Origin: Flavobacterium ichthyis
Lineage (GTDB): Bacteria; Bacteroidota; Bacteroidia; Flavobacteriales; Flavobacteriaceae
DNA: 64,000 nt
NCBI RefSeq assembly: GCF_009915155.1
Contig: NZ_JAABLM010000009.1
Span: 62,001 to 126,000, forward strand
Direction of reading: 5' to 3'
Position numbers and translations under genes: made by a program. The notes under the pieces were generated by a model. The model made no database searches. It was not told the DNA's origin and saw nothing but the letters and a program-made list of their open reading frames with translations. Below, piece after piece: positions 37,541-46,022 of this stretch (the first letter of the stretch is position 1; each line of letters starts with the position of its first letter).

Positions 37541-37933
37541 ATGTTTCAACTGATAAAAAATAGCACTTTTACTCCTTTCTTCTGGTTTATGCTAGGGCTT
37601 TTTTTCCTAAATATCAGTGTGAATCCGGCTGACATTGATCTTAAAACAAAAACGGCTTCCACTTACAACGAACAAGAAAGTTTAATTGAAATTATAGTAG
37701 AGAAAGTGTTTGGGTTTGAAGATGCGATTGCAGAACAAGACGATACAGAGTTAGAAGATTTTTCATTGAAGAATAACTTTAAACTTTCAGTTTTAATGTT
37801 TCCGGAAAACAATTATTTTGAAATTTTATTTTTTGAAAATCACTCTTCAAGAAAAATATTTTTGACCAAAAATTTCACTTCATTTCATTATTTTAACCTG
37901 ATTTCTCCTCCTCCGGAGATGATTTTTTTGTAA
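37541..37933 (+). CDS. Small membrane-anchored protein of unknown function
   Basis: 130 residues. I do not recognise a named family. An N-terminal hydrophobic segment (about 12-28, FFWFMLGLFFLNISV) anchors it or acts as an uncleaved signal. A short conserved-looking stretch (NEQESLIEIIVEKVFGFEDAIAEQDD) follows, with a DDTELED acidic patch, and the last residues (HYFNLISPPPEMIFL) hold a PPP motif. I recall similar small proteins in Bacteroidota beside outer-membrane proteins, and the next gene encodes such a protein 69 bases on. The two may act together; that is inference. Confidence 0.6.
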   Translation: MFQLIKNSTFTPFFWFMLGLFFLNISVNPADIDLKTKTASTYNEQESLIEIIVEKVFGFEDAIAEQDDTELEDFSLKNNFKLSVLMFPENNYFEILFFENHSSRKIFLTKNFTSFHYFNLISPPPEMIFL

Positions 37934-37944
37934 TCAGTTTAAAA

Positions 37945-37952
37945 TAATTTTG
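37945..37952 (+). promoter_or_regulatory. Possible promoter box before outer-membrane protein gene
   Basis: TAATTTTG matches TAnnTTTG; TTTG at 37927-37930 is closer than usual (14 bases). The leader would be 50 bases. Confidence 0.35.
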
Positions 37953-38002
37953 TTTCCAAATGTGAAAAATCATTTGGGAATTATCACAACACGTATTTAA
38001 AA

Positions 38003-38851
38003 ATGAAGAAAAAAATACTGCTGTTATCGTTATTTTCGGTAACGGCTCACATGGCGTTGGCTCAAAATGATGCCACGCTCGACAGCTTGTACATTGAAGA
38101 AGTACAAGAACAAAAATTACCAGTTAAAGTTTTACATGCCGAACCGCTTTACATTGATTTGATTCGCGATTTAGGAGCTCGAAAAGGCGAACGCGAATGG
38201 AATCTTGGTTTAGGCTTGACCGATAATTTAAAATACGATTCATACGAAGCTTTGGTAGAATATGAATGGGCTCCAATTGACCGATTGGGTTTGGAGGTTG
38301 AATTGCCTTTTACGTTTTATTCTCCATTACAATCAACAAGCCGTGATTCTATTCCGTCGAATCAATTAAATAGTTTGAAAGTGGCAGCACAGTGGTCATT
38401 TTTTGTTAATGAAAAATATGCTACCTCGATGGCAATTGGTTACATCAACGAATTTGAATTGTCTAGTTTTAGAGAATTTGGAAAACCTTTGGTAAAAGGA
38501 AATGTTTACAATCCGTTTTTGGTGGTGGCGAAACGTTGGGGAAATAATTTCCATTCCTTAATTTATACGGGTCCAATGATTCATCAGGATTTTGAAAATA
38601 ACAATTTTCATACTACGTATGACATCAACACCAGTTTTCACTACATGATTCCGGGAACGCGAAATTTTTTGGGTATTGAGTTCAACAAAACTTTGGACAA
38701 AAAAGATTTTGACATGACAATAAGACCTCAAATGCGGGTTGGCGTTACCGAACAATTGATGATTGGCATTGTAGCCGGAATTCCAGTAGAACGAGAAAAT
38801 GAGCGTTTTAGTTCGTTTCTGCGTTTAATTTGGGAACCTAAACACCATTAA
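38003..38851 (+). CDS. Conserved outer-membrane beta-barrel protein
   Basis: 282 residues with a signal peptide (first ~20, ending LALAQ). The mature part opens with HAEPLYIDLIRDLGARKGEREWNLGLGLTDNLKYDSYEALVEYEWAPIDRLGLEVELPF, then alternating strands (FFVNEKYATSMAIGYINEFEL, NSLIYTGPMIHQDF, FHYMIPGTRNFLGIEFN) and a final aromatic strand RLIWEPKHH. It is a conserved Bacteroidota protein whose function I do not know; some records label homologues with unrelated enzyme names, which I do not trust. It ends at a terminator shared with secDF. Confidence 0.7.
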   Translation: MKKKILLLSLFSVTAHMALAQNDATLDSLYIEEVQEQKLPVKVLHAEPLYIDLIRDLGARKGEREWNLGLGLTDNLKYDSYEALVEYEWAPIDRLGLEVELPFTFYSPLQSTSRDSIPSNQLNSLKVAAQWSFFVNEKYATSMAIGYINEFELSSFREFGKPLVKGNVYNPFLVVAKRWGNNFHSLIYTGPMIHQDFENNNFHTTYDINTSFHYMIPGTRNFLGIEFNKTLDKKDFDMTIRPQMRVGVTEQLMIGIVAGIPVERENERFSSFLRLIWEPKHH

Positions 38852-38853
38852 AC

Positions 38854-38889
38854 AAAAAGCCCCGACGTGAAAACATCGGGGCTTTTTTT
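38854..38889. terminator. Bidirectional terminator
   Basis: AAAAAGCCCCGA pairs with TCGGGGCTTTTT, 12 base pairs with a ten-base loop, between a plus-strand stop (38851) and the minus-strand secDF stop (38907). Confidence 0.9.
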
Positions 38890-38906
38890 ATGATTTAAAA
38901 CTTAAA

Positions 38907-41900
38907 TTAAGCTACTTCTTCAGCGTTGTGTAAGTCTTCAATTCTTTTGTGTTCTGATTCGGGAATACTATCCACTAATACTGGAGTTGCAATGAATAGT
39001 GAAGAATAAGTACCAACTAAAATACCTATCAACATTGCGAAAATAAATCCACGGATTGAATCCCCACCGAAAACAAACATAATCAATAATACGATGATCA
39101 TTGTTAATGAAGTATTGATGGTACGTGACATGGTTGTATTTACAGAACTATTTACAATTTGTTTGAAATTACCTTTCATTCTTCCGGCTAAATATTCACG
39201 AACACGGTCGAATACAATCACGGTGTCATTCATTGAATATCCGATCACAGTAAGAATTGCTGCAATGAAATGCTGGTCAAGTTCCATGTGGAAAGGCATA
39301 AATTTGTAGCAAAGCGAGTAAACTCCTAAAACGAAAATTACGTCGTGAGCTACTGCAGCGATTGCACCAAGTGAATATTGCCATTTTCTAAAACTTACCA
39401 TTAAGTAGAGGAATACAATGGCCATTGCTCCTAAAACTGCCCAAATAGAGTTAGTTTTAATATCTTGAGCTACCGCCGGACCTACTTTTGAAGATTGCAT
39501 AATTCCAGTTTGTTTACCATCATATGCATTTACAAATTTTTCATATGTAATATCGGCATTGTAATATTTTTTTAAATTGTCGAACAACATTTTGTTTACC
39601 TCAACGTCAGCTTCGGTACTTGGATCTTCAATTTTATATTTGGTTACAATTTTTAATTGTTGGTCATCACCTAAAACTTTTGCTTGCACCACGCTTCCGA
39701 AAACTTCAGAAAGTTCTTCAGAAACTACTGATGCTTCAACTGGCTTTTCAAATCGTACTTGTAATGTTCTTCCTCCAACGAAATCAACACCTTGATCAAA
39801 ACCGTTGATGAAGAATGACGCAACCGAAACGAGTACCACAACTCCTGAAATTGCATAGGTGATTTTTTTCTTCCCTAAGAAATCAAAGTTGAATTTCGTA
39901 AATAAATTTTTAGAGAAACCTGTAACGAAAGTCAATTTATCTCCTCTGTTAACACTCCACTCTAATAAAATTCTAGTGATGAAAATGGCGGTGAAAAGTG
40001 ATGTAAAAATACCAATTAACAATGTAGTTGCAAATCCTTTAATAGGACCTGTTCCAAAGATAAATAACACAGCTCCAGTTAAAATGTGGGTTACGTTAGC
40101 ATCTGTAATTGATGACATCGCACCTCTCCAACTGAATGAAGTTTTAATAGCTTCTTCCAACGAATGTCCTAATCGCAATTCTTCTTTTGCTCTTTCGTAA
40201 ATAATAATGTTAGCATCTACGGCAGTTCCCATTGTTAACACGATACCGGCAATACCTGGTAAAGTTAAGATGGCTCCAATACTTGCCAAAATTCCGAATA
40301 AGAATAATAAGTTAACTGCTAACGCAATATTAGCGAACCAACCTGATTTACCGTAATAAATAATCATCCAAAGCGAAACTAATAACAATCCTACTAATGC
40401 AGAAGTAATTCCGTTATCAATTGCTTCTTGTCCTAATGATGGTCCAACAGCATCAAACTGCACGATATCTGCAGAAGCAGGTAGTTTACCAGCTCTTAAA
40501 ATATTCGCTAAATCTTTTGTTTCAGCAATGTCAAAATTTCCTGTAATTTGAGAAATTCCTCCAGTAATAGCACCACTGGTAACTCCAGGAGCAGAATACA
40601 CTACATCATCTAAAACAATGGCGATAAAACCTCTTTCTGCGTAAGCTTTTCCAGTTAAAGATTCCCAGTCTTTTGCGCCACGGCTGTTCATTACCATCTC
40701 AACAGACGGTTTACCCATTTGGTCAAATTTATCCGAAGCATCAGTTACAACTGCACCACTCATTGAAGGTGTTCCTTGACGGTTACCTTTTAAAGCGTAT
40801 AATTCAACTACTTCTACTTTTTTCGAGTTTGGTGTAACTTTAGGATCAACGATTTGTTGGTTCAAAACGTTAATAGTTTGCTCTTTACTCCACACGAATT
40901 TTGCGTAACGTTGGTCTCCGGCTAATAGCGATTTTACTTCTTGTTTGTTCAAATATTTGTTAACAGCAGCCGTATCTTTTGGAGAAAAATATCCTAAAAC
41001 CGGACCACTACCAAAAGCGGTGAATTTATCAACCAAAGGATTAGCGCCAGTAACAGCAGCAGAATCTTTTGAAGCATCTGTCAATAAAGTATCAATACCT
41101 GTTTTTGGTAATTCTGGAGCGGCAACAGCTACTTCAGTTTTCTTTAGAAGTTCGTTAGTAGCCATAAGGAAATTACTCATTTCCTCTACTTTATAAGTTT
41201 CCCAAAACTCTAATTGAGCTGTACTTTGTAATAATTTTTTAATACGATCAACATCTTTAGCACCAGGCAATTCTACCAAAATTCTGCCTGATTCTCCTAA
41301 CATTTGAATGTTTGGCTGAACTACTCCAAATTTATCGATACGCTCTTGTAAAACACGGAAAGCACTTTCTACTGATTCTTTTACTTTTGTTCTTACAACA
41401 GTAGTCACTTGAGCATCTGACATCTTGATGTTCACTTCCTCTAAGTTTCTGTGTGCAAAAATCTCAGGATCGGCTAATCTAACAGTTCCTTTAGATTCTT
41501 GATCGAATGCTGCAAAAAAAGCATCGATGTAATCTTGGTTTCCGGCTCTGTTTTTGTCAGCTGTTTCTAAAGCTTTAAGGAAAACCGGATTTTTAGAATC
41601 GTTTGCTAAGGTTTTCAAAACATCTTTTACAGAAATCTGCAAAATTACGTTGATACCTCCTTCAAGATCCAAACCTTTCTGGATTTGCTTGTCGGCTACT
41701 TCTTCATAGGTAAATTTTGTAAAACCTAAGTTGTACACATTCACCTTGCTGATTGAATCAAGGTATTTCAATTCTTTTTGATCATCGCCTTGGGCAAAAG
41801 CTTTTGCATCGCTTTTTACCTTATTTGCAACGAACGTGAACGAAAGCTGGTAAATACTTACCAATGCAAATAAAATTGCAAAAAATTTAACGAGTCCTCT

Positions 41901-41909
41901 ATTCTGCAT
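38907..41909 (-). CDS. secDF: Fused protein translocase subunit SecDF
   Basis: 1000 residues, SecD and SecF in one chain, as usual in Bacteroidota. It uses the proton gradient to help the Sec channel release exported proteins. Seen: GLDLEGGINVILQI in the first periplasmic domain, GTAVDANVIIYERAKEELRLG in the SecD membrane part, then FDQGVDFVGGRTLQVRFEKPVEA and the SecF membrane signature VIGYSMNDTVIVFDRVREYL with TMSRTINTSLT. The first periplasmic domain holds an insert of about 200 residues. It has its own promoter (42029-42059) and a leader of about 110 bases. Confidence 0.94.
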   Translation of the reverse strand: MQNRGLVKFFAILFALVSIYQLSFTFVANKVKSDAKAFAQGDDQKELKYLDSISKVNVYNLGFTKFTYEEVADKQIQKGLDLEGGINVILQISVKDVLKTLANDSKNPVFLKALETADKNRAGNQDYIDAFFAAFDQESKGTVRLADPEIFAHRNLEEVNIKMSDAQVTTVVRTKVKESVESAFRVLQERIDKFGVVQPNIQMLGESGRILVELPGAKDVDRIKKLLQSTAQLEFWETYKVEEMSNFLMATNELLKKTEVAVAAPELPKTGIDTLLTDASKDSAAVTGANPLVDKFTAFGSGPVLGYFSPKDTAAVNKYLNKQEVKSLLAGDQRYAKFVWSKEQTINVLNQQIVDPKVTPNSKKVEVVELYALKGNRQGTPSMSGAVVTDASDKFDQMGKPSVEMVMNSRGAKDWESLTGKAYAERGFIAIVLDDVVYSAPGVTSGAITGGISQITGNFDIAETKDLANILRAGKLPASADIVQFDAVGPSLGQEAIDNGITSALVGLLLVSLWMIIYYGKSGWFANIALAVNLLFLFGILASIGAILTLPGIAGIVLTMGTAVDANIIIYERAKEELRLGHSLEEAIKTSFSWRGAMSSITDANVTHILTGAVLFIFGTGPIKGFATTLLIGIFTSLFTAIFITRILLEWSVNRGDKLTFVTGFSKNLFTKFNFDFLGKKKITYAISGVVVLVSVASFFINGFDQGVDFVGGRTLQVRFEKPVEASVVSEELSEVFGSVVQAKVLGDDQQLKIVTKYKIEDPSTEADVEVNKMLFDNLKKYYNADITYEKFVNAYDGKQTGIMQSSKVGPAVAQDIKTNSIWAVLGAMAIVFLYLMVSFRKWQYSLGAIAAVAHDVIFVLGVYSLCYKFMPFHMELDQHFIAAILTVIGYSMNDTVIVFDRVREYLAGRMKGNFKQIVNSSVNTTMSRTINTSLTMIIVLLIMFVFGGDSIRGFIFAMLIGILVGTYSSLFIATPVLVDSIPESEHKRIEDLHNAEEVA

Positions 41910-42028
41910 TATTACTAAAATTAATTAAATTCTTTTTTTTTGAGGTATTTTTAATTTAAAAAACAATATATCAATCACTTACATTTATTAAAATACAAAT
42001 GATAATAATCGCTTTTTTTTAAAACGAG

Positions 42029-42059
42029 CAAATATATAATTAACCGAATGATTAACCAA
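42029..42059 (-). promoter_or_regulatory. Promoter of secDF
   Basis: On the minus strand TTG (42059-42057), a 20-base spacer and TATATTTG (42036-42029). It lies just past the mdh terminator, giving secDF an independent transcript with a long AT-rich leader in which I see no clear fold. Confidence 0.55.
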
Positions 42060-42083
42060 TTAATTTGCTAATTATATCATAAA

Positions 42084-42109
42084 AAAAAGACTGCACAAAG
42101 CAGTCTTTT
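42084..42109 (-). terminator. Terminator after mdh
   Basis: AAAAGACTGC pairs with GCAGTCTTTT, with a five-base loop and a run of T on the minus strand. Confidence 0.88.
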
Positions 42110-42127
42110 AAAACTTTAAAGTTTATT

Positions 42128-43063
42128 TTATACCAAAACCGATTTTAAATCGGCATTCATATTTCGAACAGCGTCTGCACTTTTAGCAAATAACGCTTTT
42201 TCCTTTTCGTTCAAATTGATATCCAAAATTTCTTCGATTCCGTTTTTGCCGATGATACATGGAACGCCCACACAAATATCTGATTGACCATATTCACCTT
42301 CAAGCATTACAGAACAAGCAATCATTTTTTTCTGATCATTCAAAATACTGTCAACCAAATAAGCTACAGAAGCTCCAGGAGCATACCAAGCAGAAGTCCC
42401 TAACAATCCAGTAAGTGTAGCTCCTCCAACCATGGTATCAGCCGCTACTTTTTCTAAAACTTCTTCCGTTAAAAATTCTGAAACCGGAATTCCGTTGTAA
42501 GAAGCCAAACGCGTTAAAGGAATCATGGTCGTATCTCCGTGACCTCCAATTACCATTGCAGAAACATCGTTTGAAGGTTTGTTTAAAGCTTTTGACAAAT
42601 AATATCTAAAACGTGAGCTATCTAAAGCACCACCCATTCCGATGATTCTATTTTTAGGCAATCCTGTTGCTTTTAAAGTTAAATAAGTCATGGTGTCCAT
42701 TGGATTTGAAACCACTACGATGATAGCATCTGGCGAAAATTTTAAAACATTTTCTGCAACCGATTTTACAATTCCGGCGTTAATACCAATCAATTCTTCA
42801 CGTGTCATTCCTGGTTTTCTCGGAATTCCTGAAGTGATGACTACTACATCACTTTTAGCAGTTTTAGAATAATCATTTGTTACACCCGAAACTTGTGTAT
42901 TAAACCCTGTGTTAGTTGCACATTGCATAATATCCATTGCTTTTCCTTCGGCAAAACCTTCTTTAATATCTAATAAAACCACTTCACTTGCAATTCCTCT
43001 ATAAGAAATGACATCTGCACAAGTAGCGCCAACATTTCCGGCACCTACGATTGTTACTTTCAT
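42128..43063 (-). CDS. mdh: Malate dehydrogenase
   Basis: 311 residues. It oxidises malate to oxaloacetate with NAD+ in the citric acid cycle. Seen: VTIVGAGNVGATCADVI (Rossmann fold), GIPRKPGMTREELIGINA with the substrate-binding Arg, VVSNPMDTMTYL, and the catalytic His in VIGGHGDTTMIPL. It follows gyrB by 48 bases on the same strand with no terminator, so it may be co-transcribed. Confidence 0.94.
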   Translation of the reverse strand: MKVTIVGAGNVGATCADVISYRGIASEVVLLDIKEGFAEGKAMDIMQCATNTGFNTQVSGVTNDYSKTAKSDVVVITSGIPRKPGMTREELIGINAGIVKSVAENVLKFSPDAIIVVVSNPMDTMTYLTLKATGLPKNRIIGMGGALDSSRFRYYLSKALNKPSNDVSAMVIGGHGDTTMIPLTRLASYNGIPVSEFLTEEVLEKVAADTMVGGATLTGLLGTSAWYAPGASVAYLVDSILNDQKKMIACSVMLEGEYGQSDICVGVPCIIGKNGIEEILDINLNEKEKALFAKSADAVRNMNADLKSVLV

Positions 43064-43111
43064 GCTTAATTGTATTTAGTTGTTATTTGTTTGTTTTTAT
43101 TTTTGCAAAAA

Positions 43112-45052
43112 TTATGCATCGATATTAGCGTAAACCGCATTTTTCTCAATAAATTCTCTACGAGGTGGAACTTCGTCACCCATCAACATAGAGAAAACCC
43201 TATCGGCTTCTGCCAAACTATCAATGGTTACCTGACGCAAAGTTCTAAAACTCGGATTTAAAGTAGTTTCCCACAATTGTTCCGCGTTCATCTCTCCTAA
43301 ACCTTTATAACGCTGAATATTAAAACCAGAGCCCATTTTTGAAGAAATTTCATCGCGTTGTGCATCTGTCCAAGCATATTCTTTTTTGTTTCCTTTTTTT
43401 ACCAAATATAAAGGTGGCGTTGCGATGTAAACGTGACCGTTTTCAATCAACTCCTTCATAAATCTAAAGAAGAACGTTAATATTAAGGTAGAAATATGTG
43501 AACCATCAACATCGGCATCACACATAATCACAACTTTATGGTATCGTAATTTTTCTAAGTTCAATGCTTTTGAATCTTCGGCTGTTCCAACAGTTACTCC
43601 AAGTGCGGTAAAGATATTTCGAATCTCTTCGTTTTCAAAAACCTTGTGATGCATGGCTTTTTCGACGTTTAAGATTTTTCCACGCAAAGGTAAAATTGCT
43701 TGAAAATTTCTATCTCGTCCTTGTTTAGCCGTTCCTCCTGCTGAATCTCCCTCTACTAAGAAAATTTCACATTTTTCCGGATCCTGCTCTGAACAGTCAG
43801 ATAATTTTCCTGGTAATCCGCCGCCTCCCATGACAGTTTTTCTTTGCACCATTTCACGTGCTTTTTTCGCAGCGTGACGGGCTTGTGCAGCCAAAATCAC
43901 TTTTTGAATAATGGTTCGGGCATCATTTGGATTTTCTTCCAAATAATTTTCTAACATTTCAGCAACGGCTTGACTTACAGGAGAAACAACCTCTCTGTTA
44001 CCTAGTTTGGTTTTGGTTTGTCCTTCAAATTGTGGTTCAGAAACTTTTACTGATACAATTGCTGTTAAACCTTCACGGAAATCATCTCCGGTAATTTCAA
44101 ATTTTAATTTTTCAAGCAATCCCGAAGCATCCGCATATTTTTTCAAGGTACGTGTCAATCCACTTCTAAAACCTTGCAGATGCGTTCCTCCTTCGTGAGT
44201 GTTGATGTTATTTACGTAAGAAAAAATATTTTCAGAGTAACTGGTATTATAAATCAAAGCTACTTCTACCGGAACTTCTCCTTTTTCGTTCTCCATCGAG
44301 ATCACGTGCGAAATAATCGGTTCACGGTTACCATCCAAGAAACGGATGTATTCTTTCAAACCTTCATCAGAATGGAAAGTTTCGCTTAAAAATTCACCTT
44401 TATCGTCTTTTTCTCTCTTATCCGTAAAATGAATCGTAATTCCTTTATTTAAAAAAGAAAGTTCACGCATACGAGCCGAAAGCGTATCGTAAGAGAACTC
44501 TGTAGTTTGCGTAAAAATCGTATCGTCTGGGTAAAAAGTTTGGCGAGTTCCGCGTTTGTCGGTTTCCCCAATTTGTTTTACAGGATAAAGCGCTTTTCCT
44601 TTTTCGTATTCTTGCTCGTAAATTTTTCCTTCGCGGAAAACGGTAGATTTCATATGGTTAGACAACGCATTTACCACCGAAACCCCAACACCGTGCAAGC
44701 CTCCTGAAACTTTATAAGAATCTTTGTCAAATTTTCCTCCGGCACCAATTTTGGTCATTACAACTTCAAGAGCCGAAACGCCTTCTTTTTTATGAATATC
44801 AACCGGAATTCCACGACCGTTATCTTCAACCGTAATTGAATTATCTTCGTTAATTGAAACCGAAATCGTGTCACAATGACCTCCCATTGCTTCGTCAATG
44901 GAATTATCCACAACTTCATACACCAAGTGGTGCAAACCTCTCACTCCTACGTCACCAATATACATGGAAGGTCGCATTCTCACGTGCTCCATTCCTTCTA
45001 ATGCCTGAATACTATCCGCTGAATAATTGTTCTTCTTAATTTCTTCGCTCAT
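43112..45052 (-). CDS. gyrB: DNA gyrase subunit B
   Basis: 646 residues. It supplies the ATPase and part of the cleavage core of gyrase. GHKL ATPase: VDNSIDEAMGGHCD, DNGRGIPVDIHKKEG, GGLHGVGVSVVNALS. TOPRIM domain: LVEGDSAGGTAKQGRDR and MCDADVDGSHISTLIL. C-terminus QRYKGLGEMNAEQLWETTL. Full length for Bacteroidota (about 645). An exact -7 box lies 40 bases upstream. Confidence 0.95.
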   Translation of the reverse strand: MSEEIKKNNYSADSIQALEGMEHVRMRPSMYIGDVGVRGLHHLVYEVVDNSIDEAMGGHCDTISVSINEDNSITVEDNGRGIPVDIHKKEGVSALEVVMTKIGAGGKFDKDSYKVSGGLHGVGVSVVNALSNHMKSTVFREGKIYEQEYEKGKALYPVKQIGETDKRGTRQTFYPDDTIFTQTTEFSYDTLSARMRELSFLNKGITIHFTDKREKDDKGEFLSETFHSDEGLKEYIRFLDGNREPIISHVISMENEKGEVPVEVALIYNTSYSENIFSYVNNINTHEGGTHLQGFRSGLTRTLKKYADASGLLEKLKFEITGDDFREGLTAIVSVKVSEPQFEGQTKTKLGNREVVSPVSQAVAEMLENYLEENPNDARTIIQKVILAAQARHAAKKAREMVQRKTVMGGGGLPGKLSDCSEQDPEKCEIFLVEGDSAGGTAKQGRDRNFQAILPLRGKILNVEKAMHHKVFENEEIRNIFTALGVTVGTAEDSKALNLEKLRYHKVVIMCDADVDGSHISTLILTFFFRFMKELIENGHVYIATPPLYLVKKGNKKEYAWTDAQRDEISSKMGSGFNIQRYKGLGEMNAEQLWETTLNPSFRTLRQVTIDSLAEADRVFSMLMGDEVPPRREFIEKNAVYANIDA

Positions 45053-45092
45053 AAATATTATCTAAAAAAAAGGTATTTTTTGTTTTAACGAA

Positions 45093-45100
45093 CAAATATA
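45093..45100 (-). promoter_or_regulatory. Promoter -7 box for gyrB
   Basis: CAAATATA on the plus strand reads TATATTTG on the minus strand, 40 bases before the gyrB start. No clear -33 box at the usual distance. Confidence 0.5.
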
Positions 45101-45439
45101 AGCAAAACCAGCAGATTACCTATTGAAAATACTAATAATCAATGGTAAGTTATTAACATCTTAACATAAATTTCCAATAAAAAAATTGCTTCGCCTGTTC
45201 GGTAATCGCTCGAGTTCAAATTCCAAAAAAATAAACATCAAACAAATGTCTTAATACTTAATACTCCAATCTTAATACTTTTTTCCAGGTGCGAATCAGC
45301 CGGCATTTTAATAATCCACATTCCCGCTTTCGCGAAAATTCCAAATTCCAAAAAACTAAACCTCAAACAAATATCTTAATACTTAATACTCCAATCTTAA
45401 TACTTTTTTACGGGAGCGAATCATCAGGCATTTTAATAA

Positions 45440-45518
45440 TCCACATTCCCGCTTTCGGCTTTATCCACGCCAAATTTTGTTGGCATTAAGACGTGGGATA
45501 TCGCCTCTATCGGGGCTA
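45440..45518 (-). repeat. REP-like palindromic element, copy D (within array)
   Basis: On the minus strand: start TAGCCCCGATAGAGGCG, a stem in which CCCACGTC faces GGCGTGGAT across ATGCCAACAAAATTTGGC, and end GCCGAAAGCGGGAATGTGG. Ends match copies A-C. A truncated version (only the AGCGGGAATGTGG end) is at 45315-45333. Confidence 0.7.
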
Positions 45519-45697
45519 ATGGAAAACTTTTGGCTTCTTTGGAAACTTTAGGAAAGAAAAATTCTAATACGAAAATTGCTTCGCCTGTTCGCTAATCGCT
45601 CGAGTTCAAATTCCAAAAAACTAAACCTCAAGCAAATGTCTTAATACTCCAATCTTAATACTTTTTTACAGGAGCGAATCATCAGGCATTTTAATAG

Positions 45698-45775
45698 TCC
45701 ACATTCCCGCTTTCGGCTTTATCCACGCCAAATTTTGTTGGCATTAAGACGTGGGATATCGCCTCTATCGGGCTA
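45698..45775 (-). repeat. REP-like palindromic element, copy E (within array)
   Basis: Nearly identical to copy D, including the stem; the start differs by one missing base (TAGCCCGATAGAGGCG). Since D and E share stems, they spread by duplication of the whole array unit and not separately. Confidence 0.7.
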
Positions 45776-45960
45776 TTGGAAAAACTTTTGGCTTCTTTGG
45801 AAACTTTAGGAAAGAAAAATTCCAATACGAAAATTGCTTCGCCTGTTCGCTAATCGCTCGAGTTCAAATTCCAAAAAATTAAACCTCAAGCAAATGTCTT
45901 AGTACTTAATACTCCAATCTTAATACTTTTTTTTCAGGAGCGAATCAGCCGGCATCACAA

Positions 45961-45997
45961 GCCAAAAAAAAGTGCCGCTTAAAAAAACGACACTTTG
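45961..45997 (-). terminator. Terminator after asnB
   Basis: On the minus strand AAAGTGTCG pairs with CGGCACTTT (one mismatch), followed by a run of eight T, 26 bases past the asnB stop. Confidence 0.75.
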
Positions 45998-46022
45998 CAA
46001 AAATATAAACAAACAAACTGCT

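Larger units (their letters stand above)
45182..45955. repeat. Tandem array of ~258-bp intergenic units, gyrB-asnB
   Basis: A 774-base array of four copies, only one complete, in the ~970-base gene-free gap. Copies: 45182-45336 (end missing), 45337-45571 (start missing), 45572-45829 (complete, 258 bases) and 45830-45955 (end missing). Each complete unit begins AAAATTGCTTCGCCTGTTCG, holds TTAATACTCCAATCTTAATACTTTTTT and an AGGAGCGAATCATCAGGC segment, then a minus-strand REP-like element, then GGCTTCTTTGGAAACTTTAGG. Copies are nearly identical over shared parts. No open frame of note crosses it. Confidence 0.85.

Noticed and set aside
45182-45955. Repeat array considered as a CRISPR
   Set aside because: Units are about 258 bases and almost identical throughout; there are no short repeats with unique spacers and no cas genes.
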